From Cladobotryum mycophilum (lineage: Eukaryota > Ascomycota > Sordariomycetes > Hypocreales > Hypocreaceae), in the NCBI GenBank assembly GCA_036429605.1, contig JAVFKD010000015.1, positions 3,247,421-3,311,420 of the forward strand: DNA of 64,000 bases, in the 5' to 3' direction. The position numbers and the translations under genes are program-made. The notes beneath the pieces are model-generated. The model was not told where the DNA came from. It was given only the letters and a program-made list of their open reading frames with translations, and did no database searches. Shown here one piece after another: positions 9,187 to 21,380 of the stretch. Each line of letters begins with the position of its first letter. Position 1 is the first letter of the stretch.

Positions 9187-12100
9187 ATGGACCCTATCGG
9201 AGCAATTAACCGTACCGGAAAAATCGTTCAATTCGTCAGCTTCGCTACAACAGTGATCACCACCAGTTCTGACATATACAAATCTGCAAACGGCACATCT
9301 GAAGACGTTGGCAGCATAGAGACAGTTTACAGCAAGTTGCAAGAGTTCAGCGCGGACCTTGCCGTGGATAGGAATGATGGGCTCATGGCCAACTTCCCGG
9401 GCTACGCAAAACAAATCACAACCATCCAGCAATTGTCTGAAGCGTGTAAAGAAGACTGCGATAAACTCCTTGGCATCATCGACTCTGTGCGGATAGATAA
9501 AAGGTCCAAGCTCAAAAGCGTTTCAGCGGCCTTGAAGCTCCTACGGAAATCCGATGAAATATCTCGCATTGACGAGCGCCTAAAGCGAACCCAGGCTACA
9601 CTGACACTCCAGATATGTGCCATCACAAGGTACATCATGCTTCCACAAATCTCCGGCATCTAAGCTAATGTCAAAATAGTGAATATTATGGAGAGATTTG
9701 TCGAAAATACGAAAGCCTCCAAAATGTTTCTACTACATACCATCTACGGCAGCAGGACCAATTAGAAGGAATTAGACAATTATTGGACGAGCTCGGGACC
9801 CGTGTAGTTGAACCCGAACCTACAGTATCTGATCCCGAACCTCCGACATTTGATCCCGAACCTATAATATTGGATCTCGAATCTGAAATATTCAATCTCG
9901 AACCTATAGTATTTGATCCTGAATCTATAGTAGATGATCTAGAATCTACAATAGATGATCATGAATCTACAGCAGCTGATCCCGAACCTACAGTACTTGA
10001 GCTTAAAGATATTTCATCACTCGAACAGCAAATGTCGAACCTGTCTATGGCTACCCGATTCACAAGCCAGCAGCAAGAAATCATCCGCAGCCTGAGCTTC
10101 AGTAGTCGCCGCGCCAGGCATGAAAGGATCCCTGAGGCGCATGTGCAAACCTTTAGATGGGCCTTTGATGAAAACAATCTTGAGGAGAGCGCTGGAGGCG
10201 TACTCCTAAAATGGCTTCAGAACGGATCAGGGATCTTTTGGGTCTCTGGGAAGCCCGGCTCGGGAAAGTCAACGTTTATGAAGTTTGTGGCAGATGATGA
10301 ACGCACTCGCGGAGCGCTGTTGTCGTGGACCAGGTACAAGGAGCTAATCATTGCGAGTTACTACTTCTGGATTTCAGGCACGGAGATGCAGAAATCTCGG
10401 CAAGGTCTTCTGCAAACACTCCTGTTCGACATCTTCAGGCAATTTCCGCAATTGGTGGAAGTTGTGTGTAGATCGAGGTGGGCCGAAACAAATGCAGGGC
10501 AGTCTATCTCGCAGGATTGGTCAATCTCTGAGTTGAAGGATGCCCTGGAACTCATCAAAAACCAGAATGATATCCCCTTTAACTTTTGCTTTTTTATTGA
10601 TGGGCTCGATGAATACGATGGCGATCATCTTGAACTCTGTCAGGATTTACTCAGTCTCTCGCAGTCACCCAACATCAAGATATGCGTGTCAAGCCGGCCT
10701 TGGAACGTTTTCACGGATGCATTTTCAAGTAATACTTCCAGCTATCTCTGTGTTCACCATGTGACCTGTGGGGACATCAAACGGTATACACAATGCCGTC
10801 TTCGAGAACACCCTAGATGGACTCATTTGGTCAATCGTACAGGGAACGCTGAGGCACTTATCGAAGAGATCACCGAAAAGGCTCAAGGGGTCTTTCTCTG
10901 GGTCTTCTTGGTGACCAGGATGTTGAGAGACGGCTTGACAAACGATGACAGCTTTTCAGACTTGCAAAGAAGGGTGGCAAGCTTTCCATCAGATCTCGAG
11001 AAATTCTTCAAGCACATGATTGATACCGTGGACCCTTTTTATCACGAAAAGATGGCAACAATTCTTCGAATTGCCCTGACTGCGCCAAGGTCTTTGGATG
11101 GGCTTATCTACAGTTTCCATTACGAGGAACACGAGGATGAAGCTTACGCCATGAATATGCCTTGCACGTTCCTTTCGGCGGACGAAGGAAGAGAGAGAAG
11201 GGAGCAAACCTCACGTAGGCTCACTGCTCATTGTTGCGGGCTCCTTGAAATGCAAGATGATAAAGTCGATTTTCTTCATCGGACTGTTGTGGATTACTTG
11301 CGAACTCGTGGGATGTCAGATATCCTAGAGGCCAAAAGCCCAAGCTGGTTTATTCCTGAATTATCCATGCTTAGAGCCTATCTTGCTGTAATTAAAAGGG
11401 ATGGGTACCCTTTATCTGATACTGATCCGATCAAATCCTGGGATAAAGGCCTATGCCTTCGTCCATTCAAGCGCCGGGAAATCCTATATCGCTACATTGG
11501 ATATGCCCTATGTTATGCTTCGGTCGTTGAACGAACGAATTCCCAAGCATCTTACGCCAGTTTCAAGATTATCAATGAGATTGAATCTGTTTTTATTCAA
11601 AAACATTCAGCAGACATCAAATCCGATGAAAATAGCCGAGTCATATTCCGCGAAGGAGTTGTTCAAGCAGACATCCCCAACTATCTCGCTTTTAAGCTCT
11701 CCGAGAGCCAAGGATATCTAAAGGTCTTCGATTATCCCGCGATTCTCCTACTCTTACATACTCGCATTCGTCTTAACAGAAAAAAGCAAAATGGATTTTC
11801 TTGCTCCAACGAGCATTACAAGTCATTAGCCGTACTTCTCGATAATGGATGCAACCCAAACGAAACTTATTATCACCCCCATGTAAGAGGGGAAAAAACA
11901 CCTTGGTCTGAAATATTTAAGAGCATTAGGGACTGGGGAGGTTACGACTCGATTCAGTTTCAGTGGTATTTGAACACCAACATATTCCAACTATTCCTTG
12001 AACATGGTGCACATCCAAACGCCACAGTCGGTGGTGGAGAGACTGTGTGCAAGGTATTTCTTTCAACAGCATTGGAAAGCAAAGTCAGGCGGTCATCAGA

Positions 12101-12488
12101 CGATTACCTACCTTATCTGGCGGCGCTTGATGCCTTTCTGGAATCTGGTGCCGAGCTTCCTCGATTAATACTGAAGGACAGCACCGCACCGACGCTTAAA
12201 GAAAAACTGTTCAAGAACATATCTAAGGGTACTAAGGGTCCTCTAGCTGTACAAATCACCATGCGGTTGCTTTCTTGTTTACACGAAGCAGGGGAACAAA
12301 GGCCCGTTGATTGGGACGCGCTGGAAAAGGTTTGTGAGAAAAGAGACTTTATACGAATGAAAGCATGCTATGGAAGCAGACTTGGCCCCAAATATCGGGA
12401 TTCTGAACGGGTAGCACGTAAGAGGCTCCATGAAGATGTTGAAGAGAGCAACAAGTTGGGGACTTGCAAACAGCCGAGGAGAAGGTGA
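9187..12488 (+). CDS. NACHT-domain NLR-like (STAND) protein
   Basis: Exons 9187-9629 and 9680-12488 give 1083 residues; the 50-bp intron has gtacat...aatag borders. The N-terminus (MDPIGAINRTGKIVQFVSFA, about residues 1-150) is the helical effector-type domain common in fungal STAND proteins. An acidic heptad-repeat linker follows (residues about 192-254). The NACHT core has P-loop GKPGSGKST (about residue 338), Walker B FFIDGLDEYDG (about 451), a sensor-like CVSSRPW, and the winged-helix segment AQGVFLWVFLV. The C-terminal third has no clear WD40, TPR or ankyrin array, only two degenerate ankyrin-like pieces (LLDNGCNPNET and LFLEHGAHPNAT). In the family these proteins act in non-self recognition and programmed cell death (heterokaryon incompatibility). 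The trigger of this one is unknown. Confidence 0.85.
9810..9998 (+). repeat. 21-bp coding minisatellite, 9 units
   Basis: Nine consecutive 21-bp units variant on gatcccgaacctacagtatct encode seven-residue repeats of the form DPEPTVS, DPEPPTF, DLESEIF, DDLESTI and so on. Units differ mainly at Pro/Ser and hydrophobic positions. The array sits between the N-terminal domain and the NACHT core. Confidence 0.9.
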
Positions 12489-13214
12489 TGAATTTATGAA
12501 ACTGGCGTTATAAGGGGCGTTGGGTGCCTGGATGCATCGTGTATTTTAGTTGGAGCTGGCTTCCGAAGCGTTCGTGGCTGGATGCGACAAATCTTGTACT
12601 ATTAATCTTGAGATACCTCAATCACAATGCATTACCAAGCAGCTCAAGTGAAAAGTCAAGCATCCATTGAGGGACTACATTTTGTACTAACCAACAGACT
12701 AAACCAATTTATAAACCCTCCACAAAATATACCACCTTGTCGCACACAACAGACAACGTAACTAGCTGTGACACCAGAATCATCGCAGCTCAACGTTCCA
12801 CTTCTACGCTCATGCATAAACATTCCGTTACAGATTAACAATGGGCTGTTGCGTCATCCGCTGCACGTCTCATCGGACTTTCGTCTTGCGGGGTAAATGA
12901 ATAAGGCAGAGAGTACAGAAACAACACATTCCAAGGAGGGGGGATGGAAGGGGGGGAGGGGCGGATCCATATAATGTCATTGTTGGTGTGTTGCAAAGAA
13001 TGTAACTCGCCGAAGACGGGATGTGCCAGGCCGAAACTTTGTTCCTGGATATTGCGACATAAATTAAGCCACGAGCCTCGCAACATTTTGACTTTTTTCT
13101 TTTTTCTTTTTTCTTTTTTTCTGTTTCTTTTCCCTTTCTCATAAAGACCTTGTAGGCAAACAGCAAAAGAAGCCTCTCCCTCCTCCCCCTTGTCTTATAC
13201 CATAATCTTCCACC
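12489..13214. other. Intergenic region with pyrimidine tract
   Basis: No coding ORF. A T-rich pyrimidine tract at about 13088-13140 precedes the DUF427 gene by 75 bp, a common feature of fungal promoters. A G-rich patch lies at 12937-12961. Confidence 0.6.
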
Positions 13215-14303
13215 ATGCCGGTCACTCTTCCCGGCGGCTTCGGCACAGAGTCAGTCATTTCCCGTATTTCCCGATCCCCCCTTCGTATTCTACTGTCTTG
13301 CAAACTGAGACTTCGGATGCTGCTACCGATGGCATTCTAGAGTGGCGCCGTTGCAAAAAGATGATCAAATACCCCATCTCAAACACACACAACACAAGAC
13401 AATGTCAACACGAAGCTAACCCCATCTACAGTCTCGCCGACCTGGCCAGTCTCCTCCTCACCAACGGCCCTCGCAAGGTCTATTCCCCGTCCCGCCGCGT
13501 GAGGGTCATCCTCCACTACGCCACCATCGTGGACACCACAAAGGCCGTTCTCATCTGGGAGCACGACGCCTACCCGCACTACTACGTGCCCCTGGCCGAG
13601 CTCAAGCACTGCACCCACAAGGACGTCAAGTCCGTCAAGAGCGACGGCGTCCACCGTGCGGCCGTCATCGAGATCACTGTCCCCGCGCGGAACGGCATCG
13701 AGGAGAAGAAGACGGAAAGGGCGCTTCGCTTCTCGGATGATCGCAGCTTGGGAGCTTTGGCGGGGCTGGTGAGGTTGGAGTTTGGATCCATGGGTATGTT
13801 ATTCCAAGTCCCAACCACATCCTTGCTAGAGATTCTCGAACGTCCGGGTATAAAGATCACAGCTCACTCTGTCGACAGACAAATGGCTCGAGGAAGACGT
13901 GCCCATCTACACCCACCCAAAGGACCCCTACAAGCGCATCGACACCCTCCCCTCCACCCGCCCCATCGAAGTCCGCGTCTACGGCCGCACCGTCGCCAAG
14001 TCCTCCTACGCCGTGCACCTCCACGAGACCGGTCTCCCGACGCGCTACTACCTGCCCCTCGGCGCCGTCGACCAGGCCTACCTGCGCAAGAGCGACCTCC
14101 GGACGTCGTGCCCCTACAAGGGCGACGCTGAGTACTACGATGTGGTCGTCGACGGGCATGAGTTCAAGGACATTGTGTGGTACTACAGGGTGCCCACGCA
14201 CGAGAGCGCCGGCATCGCGGGCTTGCTGTGCTTTTATAACGAAAAGGTGGACATTATCTTGGATGGGACTGTGCTTGAGAAGCCGGTATCGTGGTTTTCT
14301 TGA
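13215..14303 (+). CDS. Tandem DUF427-domain protein
   Basis: Exons 13215-13249, 13432-13793 and 13879-14303 encode 273 residues. The start MPVTLPGGFG lies in a good context (caccATG). The 182-bp first intron joins GGFGTD to LADLASLLL. Two DUF427 modules are visible: VRVILHYATIVDTTKAVLIW...YYVPLAEL (about residues 30-130) and IEVRVYGRTVAKSSYAVHLH...RYYLPLGAV (about 170-260). The second keeps the ETGLPTRYY, CPYKGDAEYY and WYYRVP signatures of the family. DUF427 is a small mainly-beta domain of unknown enzymatic function, frequent in bacteria and often doubled in fungi. No signal peptide or membrane segment is seen, so it is probably cytosolic. The first intron is long for this window and its borders are the least certain part. 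Confidence 0.8.
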
Positions 14304-14676
14304 AAAGGTGAGGGAAAAGAAAAAGGGAAGGGGAGAAAGAAGGAGAAATGCTGGCCCATTTTTGTGGCGATTTGATGACATTTTTGTATGTCTTTTTTTT
14401 GTGTGTCTTGACGACTTCATGACGGGAACTGGTCATGGCGATGATTTCGATGATGATGATCGAAAAGGTTTAGTTTAAATGTTCAAAATATGCTATCCAA
14501 TTTGCGCATTTCTCCCTTCATCATCGCCCCATGAAATTAACAAAAAATCCAAACGCCATGGTATATGTGCTGAACATGACACAGTTATCTACGCATCACC
14601 CCTTCGACCACCACCACCACCCCATCCCGGCTCACTCAATACAACCCAACCCTATAACCAAAGCTCAACCAAAGCT
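14304..14676. other. Convergent intergenic region
   Basis: 3' flanks of the DUF427 gene and the convergent NLP gene. No gene seen. Confidence 0.6.
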
Positions 14677-15561
14677 TCAAGCATCCTTATTAGGATCAAA
14701 CCCCGCCACCTTATTCGAAGCCGCCTTCTTCAAATACTCAGGGAACAGCCCATCCGTCAACTTAAACTTGATCCCCCCTCCATTAAACGTCGCCGCCATC
14801 TTGTCCCTCACCTGGTTGCTCGGCCAGCTGTTGTAGTCGATCAGCGCGCCCCTGATCCACTGCCCCTTCGCGTTCTCGATCTTGTCGTCGCTCGGGTTGG
14901 CGAAGCGGAACGAGTGCGTCCCGATGCCGCCCTTGTGGTAGACGATCTTGGCGTGGGAGCCGTCGAAGCGCACCTCGCTGGCGGGCTTGGTGTCGTAGTC
15001 GTTGTGGGCCGAGGCGGCGACAAAGGCCGGCTTGGACTCGCCGTTCTTGACGAAGACGACGATTTCCTCCCACTCGTGGCGGTGGCCGGCGAGCTCGCCA
15101 ACTGAATGCTCGAGGGCGACGTCCTTTTCAAAGTAGTGGGCGTACCTATCTTCAGATCAGCATGCCACTCAAAACGATCATTGGGGTAACGAATACCACA
15201 AAAAGGGTTTTTATGAAAGAGGAAAAGGAACTTACATGTACGCGCACCACCCATTGTTGCACCTCGTCCGAGAATACACATTCTGATTATCCAAGTCGGG
15301 TGTGTTACGACAATCCGCCGTGTTGGTGCTGTGCTCAGGCGACAGTCCCTGGGTCACATTGCCCTGAGCATCCACCGCGGGGACATTATAACAGCTGTCG
15401 CTGTCGTAATCCAGTATGGGCTGGAAGTTCTTGGGGTTGTCCGGCGCGCTCTCCGGGATGGCCCGGGGAGGGTCCGGGGCCTGGAAGATGTCAAAGGGGA
15501 ATGGGATGGCGGCCGCGGTAACGGCGCAGGCCGCCAGGGCAAGGAGTTGCGGATTCCTCAT
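14677..15561 (-). CDS. NPP1/NLP family secreted protein (necrosis- and ethylene-inducing peptide-like)
   Basis: Exons (minus) 15561-15236 and 15145-14677, joined across a 90-bp intron with gtaagt...gatag borders, give 264 residues. A signal peptide is visible (MRNPQLLALAACAVTAAA). The family heptapeptide appears as GHRHEWE, preceded by CNNGWCAYMY and AHYFEKD. Four cysteines in the first half of the mature protein (DSC, ADC, RC, WC) place it with type II NLPs rather than the two-cysteine type I. Family knowledge: some NLPs are cytolytic to dicot plant membranes by binding glycosyl inositol phosphorylceramides, while many fungal homologues are not cytolytic. Whether this copy is active cannot be judged from sequence alone. 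The frame is intact. Transcription converges on the DUF427 gene. Confidence 0.9.
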
Positions 15562-17028
15562 CGTTGGAGTAGAGGTCCTTTGATGGGCTGCAAGTTGAGC
15601 GGTGGGAAGAGAGCGGGATAGAGAGCTCCAAAAGAGCCCTCCATTCTCGCAGACATCCTCTTCCTCATATACATTCCCGTCTTCAGCAACCACGAGACTC
15701 TACCCACAAGCCCACCATTCAGCATTATTTCCACATCCGGCAGTTGGTCAAGATAGTCAGGGGCATTAGAACGTCATTCGGTTCCAATCATGGAACCTTG
15801 GGAACTAAAAGGTCCCTAGTCCAACAGATTGACACGCGCCAATACCTCTTCCGGATCCGGACCTCCTCCTCTCATGGCGGACATACCACCTTCGGAGTCC
15901 TTCCCGTAATAGAAGTTTTTCTATAAAGCAAAAATACATAGAACGGAGTGCGCGATGCGGGCTTGCCGGGTTATGAAACCGTTTAGGATCCTTTTGCCCG
16001 TTGGAATAAAAACCCATGGCTGTTTGCCTCGAGAGGTCATTGCTTGCCATTGCGGCGGAGAACGGACGTGATTGTGGTCAAAGTCATGGGGTTGGTTCCA
16101 AGACACGGGACACCTCTCTCCATCAATTGCTGCGAGAGAATGGAACCTCAAATCAGGTGGAATGGCGCATAGATACATGATGAAGTAGATAAACACCCAA
16201 TCAACATGCCATACAGGCTTCTAGACCTTCTATTCGTCCCCCTCCACCTACCCAATCACTCCTCCTCCCAACCAACACGCATAAAACCCCCCTCATGGCC
16301 CAAGCTGTCCCTCTGTCCCCTCCGTCCCAATAGCATTTCTCTCAGTCAAGCCAGGGCAGGAGCTTGCAGAAAAATCTCATCAATAGCAGAGACAATACGA
16401 AAAGACCCGGTGCTGTCGATCGCCCTTGGTTTACCTCGGAAGGTCGCATCAAAATCTGAGGTCAATGCTGACAAGATCGGCACTGCGATGCCGCCTTTCG
16501 AGCGGCGGGCACTTGGCATGGCGGCTTCCCCACCCTACCATGCCATTTGCCTCGGACCGATAAGCTTAAGAGGCAAAACAAGAACAAGCTTGAAAGTCCT
16601 CCCCCAGATGGGTAGGCAAAATTACCCAATCATCACATCCCCCAGGGCACACACAGTCTTATATACATACCACCTAAACTCCATTCCCCATGTGTGTTGA
16701 GGAAATGTCTCCTCATACAATCTCATCACGAGATGCTTTTTGGGGTTACAGTCGGCAAAGACTCATCCCAGTTGCGCATCCACACTCACAAATCAATGTA
16801 GAATTGCACAAGATTGAACGGACAATAATGAAATTTTGTTGGAGTCCTATGCAGGTCTATGTATACAGATGCAGTATGCTGATCTCCTATCCTACACTCT
16901 CTATGCAACGGAAATCATATGCAAAATGAACGCCAAGTGCCCTGTGTCCTTCGACGTAAAACAGAAAAGTTATAAGAACATTATGTAGTCTAGTGTGTAT
17001 CCCCTCCTCTCGAACATCTTCATTCCGA
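15562..17028. other. Intergenic region, no supported gene
   Basis: Contains the upstream region of the NLP gene and the 3' flank of the WSC gene. The longest ORF (16206-16700, plus) has no recognisable domain and poor coding character. Confidence 0.55.
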
Positions 17029-20000
17029 TCAACTCCACAGTCGTTTTGATAATGTGGCGTTCTTGCTGATGTACAACTGCAGTCTGCTTCCGGATCCACA
17101 GTACTCTGTGCTGTTACCAGGGCAGAGCATGTTGCAGTCCGAGTCGGTCACATTCTTGCCGGGTGTCGCACCCTCCCAGCCAGCAAGGCCAAGTGTGTTA
17201 CCACACCAACACTCCTGGCCGTACTCAATACCAGCGTATTTATACTGGTAGCACTTCTCCAAGCAAACCTCCGGTGTCATGGTAGTGTCATTGTTGTACA
17301 CCTGCTGCTCCATGAGTTTACCTTCCGATGGCTCCGAAACACAAGAGTAGTAGGTAAAGTTTGAGTTTCCTTGGTAAATGACCGGCTCAATCACTGTCGG
17401 GGTTGGTGTTGAGGGTGGCGTGTCGGTGGTGGTCGTTGATGGGTCAGTGGCAGTCGGGTCGCTGGGGGCGGTTGTTGTTGTCGTTGTCGGAATAGCATCG
17501 TTCTTATACAACTGCAGCCTGACACCAGCACCACAGAGCTCAGTGCTATCGCCAGCGCACGGGAACGAACAGTCGTCTTGGTTGTCCGCCTTCTTGCTTA
17601 CATCATTCAGTGTTTTACCACAGTAGCACTCTCGTCCATACTCGACACCAAAATACGTGTAGCCACTGCAGAAGTCGGCACAAGTCTCGAGGGTCATCGT
17701 ATCGTTGGCATAAAAGTTATCGTTTAGGGCTCGGGCACCGTCAGGCTCCGCCCAACATCCTTGGAACTTATAGTCTCCGACAGTCGCCTTCAAGACTGGT
17801 CCGGTGGGGGTCGGGGTAGTAGTTGGGGTTACGGTGCTATCAGGAGGCGTCGTTGTAGTGGTCGGCGAGTCGGGGAGGGTAGTGTTGAGTTTGTAAACGT
17901 TGAGGCGTGAAGGTCCACCACAGTACTCCGTCGAGTTATCATTGCAAGCCATGTTGCAGTCTGCATCGGGAGCCGAAACAGCGCCATCGCTAAACTTGTC
18001 GCCACACCAACACTGAAAGATTGTTAGCCATCATCAACATCTAGGTCAGTGTCAGTAAACTTACCTCTCCACCGTATTCAACACCGGCATAAATGTTCTT
18101 GCTAGACTTGCAAGCGTCTACACACTGGGCAACGGTCTTCTTGTCTGTTGCAGCAAAATTGGGAAGCGCCCTGGCCTCGGTAGCCTCAGTGTAACATCCC
18201 ACGCTGACATAGCCGTCTACGCCAGGGTTGACAGAAGGACCACCGGGAGGAGGTGGAGGGGGGCAGTGGTGTTTCCATCGAATTGAAGAGTGTCGGCAAA
18301 TAGAGACATGTAGGCTGCGGTTCCATCGCCATTTCCACCACAAACTTGGTTGATATCTCCGTTACAGTAGTAGTTGCAGTTGGCGTCGTCAACCTTGAGG
18401 TTAGGAATGGTATTGCCACCCCAGCACTCAGTGTGGTATTGTGAAGCACAGAAGACGTACTTGTTCTCGGCACAAGCTTGAATACACATGGGGTTGGTGT
18501 TGTTGTCATTGCCGTAAATCTGGTTGGAAAGCTGACGAGCCGGGTTATTATCCTTGTAGCATCCGATGTAGCGGTACTGGCCCAGACCGTTGTCGAGTAG
18601 AGGAGCGGCCTGCTCGGAAACTGCATTACAGTAGAATTGAATAAACTGCTTGCCGAGTTTGGGGTCATTGGTATTCAACGTCCATTGGGCGGTACCGTTA
18701 GTTGGGTTGACATTCCACTGAGACTTGGGAGCAGCACAAGTGAGTGTAGCATTAGCACTTTCGCCTGGAGCCAGCGAGGTTCCCTCGGCAAGATCCACCT
18801 GGTTTTGGGCTCTGATGAGACCAGCGACACCGAAAGGAGGCTTTGAGACAGTAAGAGACAGATTGACGCCACCTTCGGTGGAGTTGTTAGTGATGCGGAA
18901 CTTGAGTGCGCGCGCATTGTTCTCGGTGACATTGCCAAAGGTGAAGGGAGTGCCCTCCTTGTACTGCACCCAGTCGGAGCCGTCAGGGGTCTGAAATTCC
19001 AAAAGTGCTTGGGGAGCGGGACCAGCTGAACCGGCAATAGAGACGCTTCCATTTCCACCGGTAGAGACGAAAGTGAGGAAGGCAGAGTAAGTGCCGGCAA
19101 CGGAGGTATCAAACAGAACCGAGACTGTGGATCCCGCATTGGCCGCAATGGTGGACGGAAGCTTCTGCAAGGTAAACTTGCCAACGGCCAAATTGCCAGT
19201 ACCGTTCCAGTATTGCCATGGGCCCTTTGCGCTAACAGATGAATACATGACTGATTGAATGGTGAGGTCTGCGTTTCCGAGATTGTTCAGGATCAGGCTC
19301 TCAGTAACACCGTTGGGATCATTGCCAACGACAACACCTTGGTACGTGATTGTGTTGGGGCTGATAGACAAGAGAGCATCAGCACTCTGGCCTGTTCCAG
19401 TAAGTCTAGCATGAGTGTTGACACTATAGCCGGCGATGCTGTTGGTGGTGTTGACAACAACATCGTTGGACAAGAGACCGACGCTGGTAGGGTGGAATTT
19501 GGCTTGGACGGTGAAGCTGCTGCCCTTTGCAAGCTGCAATGGCAGGGTGGGAATGTCAGAAACGCCATAATCTGTTGAGGCATCCAGACCAACATCAGTC
19601 ACTGTAACATCGATTAAAGCAGTGCAAGTGACGGGCTTGGCGTCACTCGTCGCCTTGATGCTGACATTTCCAAATTCGATGGGAGTGGTGCAGTTGATGG
19701 GCGAGTTGACTGGTGAGCCGTAACCGTACAGGAATCCCTGGTTGGTGCCAATGTAGACAATGCCATCTCCGAAAACAGGTCTGTAAAACTTCATGACTCC
19801 AGGAATGTTGAATGAGTTGATCATGTTAAGCTTGCCATTCTTGGGGACGGCGTTGTAGATGCGAAGGTTCACGCCTTGAACGTCAGTCACCCACAAGAGA
19901 CCGGTTCCAGGCTGGCCATTAAGAGAGGTGGTTGTTCCGTGGGAGACACCGAGAATGTAGGCATTGCTGGCAGGCGATTCACCAACCTTTGTGAATGAAG

Positions 20001-21380
20001 GTTTTCCACCGTCGCAAGAGAACTTGAAGACATTGGAAGGATGCTGGATCACATTAATGTAGACGTAACCACCTTCCAGGGGATAGACGCCAGCGCCGGC
20101 ATAAACGGAGTTATCGTTCTGATAGACCTGAATAACGTCGTCGAGGCCGTCCGCACCGTTTCTGTAACCGCCGAGATTATCCAAATTCAACCAATAGGTC
20201 TTGCCGCTCTTGCCAGTGACCACACCAATTCGCTTGATATCGCCACAGGAGAACTCACCCGGGAGAATCTCGAGAGGGCTAGTTCCAAGATCCTTGTCAG
20301 CACCGTCCAAAGCTTGTTTTTCCCATGGCATAAAGAAGTCGACCAGATTCAAGCTACCGTCCGAGTTGACAGTCATGTGAACTGCAGCCTCTTCGAGCGA
20401 TGTAGGAGGGCTGTATCCCTTGACAGGGACATTGGCGAGCTGAGAAGCATAACCGTTACCCGTTGCGAACCAGATGGAACCAGCATCATCAGAAGCGATA
20501 CCTCCGCCAGACATCCACATACCACCACCGCTGATGCTGTTGGCGACACCCTTGCCCTCCATGGCGTATTTCTCAACGGTCTGGCCCGATGTCTTATCCC
20601 AGCCCATGATCCAGCCAGTAAAGTTGTACTGAACACAATGAGAAGCAAAACCAGCATAGATGTACTGGCCAGTATGAAGCAAAGCAGGTCGCTGATGGTG
20701 GATACCACCGGTGAACATGCGATCCGGGTTATTGCGAGCAATGGTGCCCTCGAGATCAACAGGGAAGTTGGGTCTTTCGCTAAGATCATTGACATTGAGA
20801 GCATGGAGGTAGTATCGGCCAGCGGGGCGACCTTGGGCCGAGTTGAGAATGGTTTGGTCGGCATAGGTCTTGGAAGTGAGATAAAGGGTTTCGGTATCGG
20901 GGTCGATAACACCAGTCGAGGTGACACCAATGCTAGGGTTGATATCGACACAGCCATCGAGATCGGCGGAGAGGAAAGGAATGTGAAGACTTCGAGAGGC
21001 GATGATTTCACCGGTCTTTGCGTCAAGCTTGTAAACATTGTTCTGGGTGGTTGCGACGTAGACGTATTGCTTGGTTCCGCCGCTTGGGGTATAGACTAAT
21101 GGTTGGGAGAAGATTTGCTCGGGATTGCCGCCATAGTTGCCAGGCAAGACGGTCTTGAACAATTGACCAAACTGAGGGCTTCCGACGACGGAAGGGTCCA
21201 TGTTATGAGTGCTGTACAAAACATGTTAGCAATGCTGCGGTTCAAAGTTATGAGCAGAAAAGGTACTCACGTCTGGTATCCGGATCTGGAGTTGTCACCA
21301 CCCCAAGTGATGGTGTCAGTAGAGCCCAGGCCATTGGCCAGGCCAACAATGGCCGCGAAGAAAAGAGTACCCAAACCCAT
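17029..21380 (-). CDS. Secreted beta-propeller protein with Ig-like repeats and four WSC domains
   Basis: Exons (minus) are 21380-21271, 21211-18065 and 18012-17029. After a signal peptide (MGLGTLFFAAIVGLANG) comes a PQQ/quinoprotein-type propeller (residues about 20-510, strand motif YVYVATTQNNVYKLDAKTG). Next are HYDIN/choice-of-anchor-like Ig modules (about 510-880) and a first WSC domain (about 910-1010). After a proline linker come three more WSC domains separated by Thr/Pro-rich linkers likely to be O-glycosylated. WSC hallmarks GCY, EYGxECWCG and NSTEYCGG recur. WSC domains bind fungal wall glycans, so a wall-associated or carbohydrate-binding role is inferred. No GPI or membrane anchor is evident. 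The frame breaks once, in the proline linker: WSC2-4 are in frame with the propeller only if the six-base G-run at 18258-18263 (C-run in the mRNA) has seven. Restored length would be about 1413 residues. A TATA-like motif lies at 21442-21448. Confidence 0.8.

Noticed and set aside
16206..16700. 164-codon plus ORF between the NLP and WSC genes
   Set aside because: No recognisable features and irregular codon use. Probably chance.
20041..21099. 352-codon plus-strand ORF
   Set aside because: It lies entirely inside the WSC/propeller gene on the opposite strand. Its sequence has no domain and mirrors the codon bias of the real frame.
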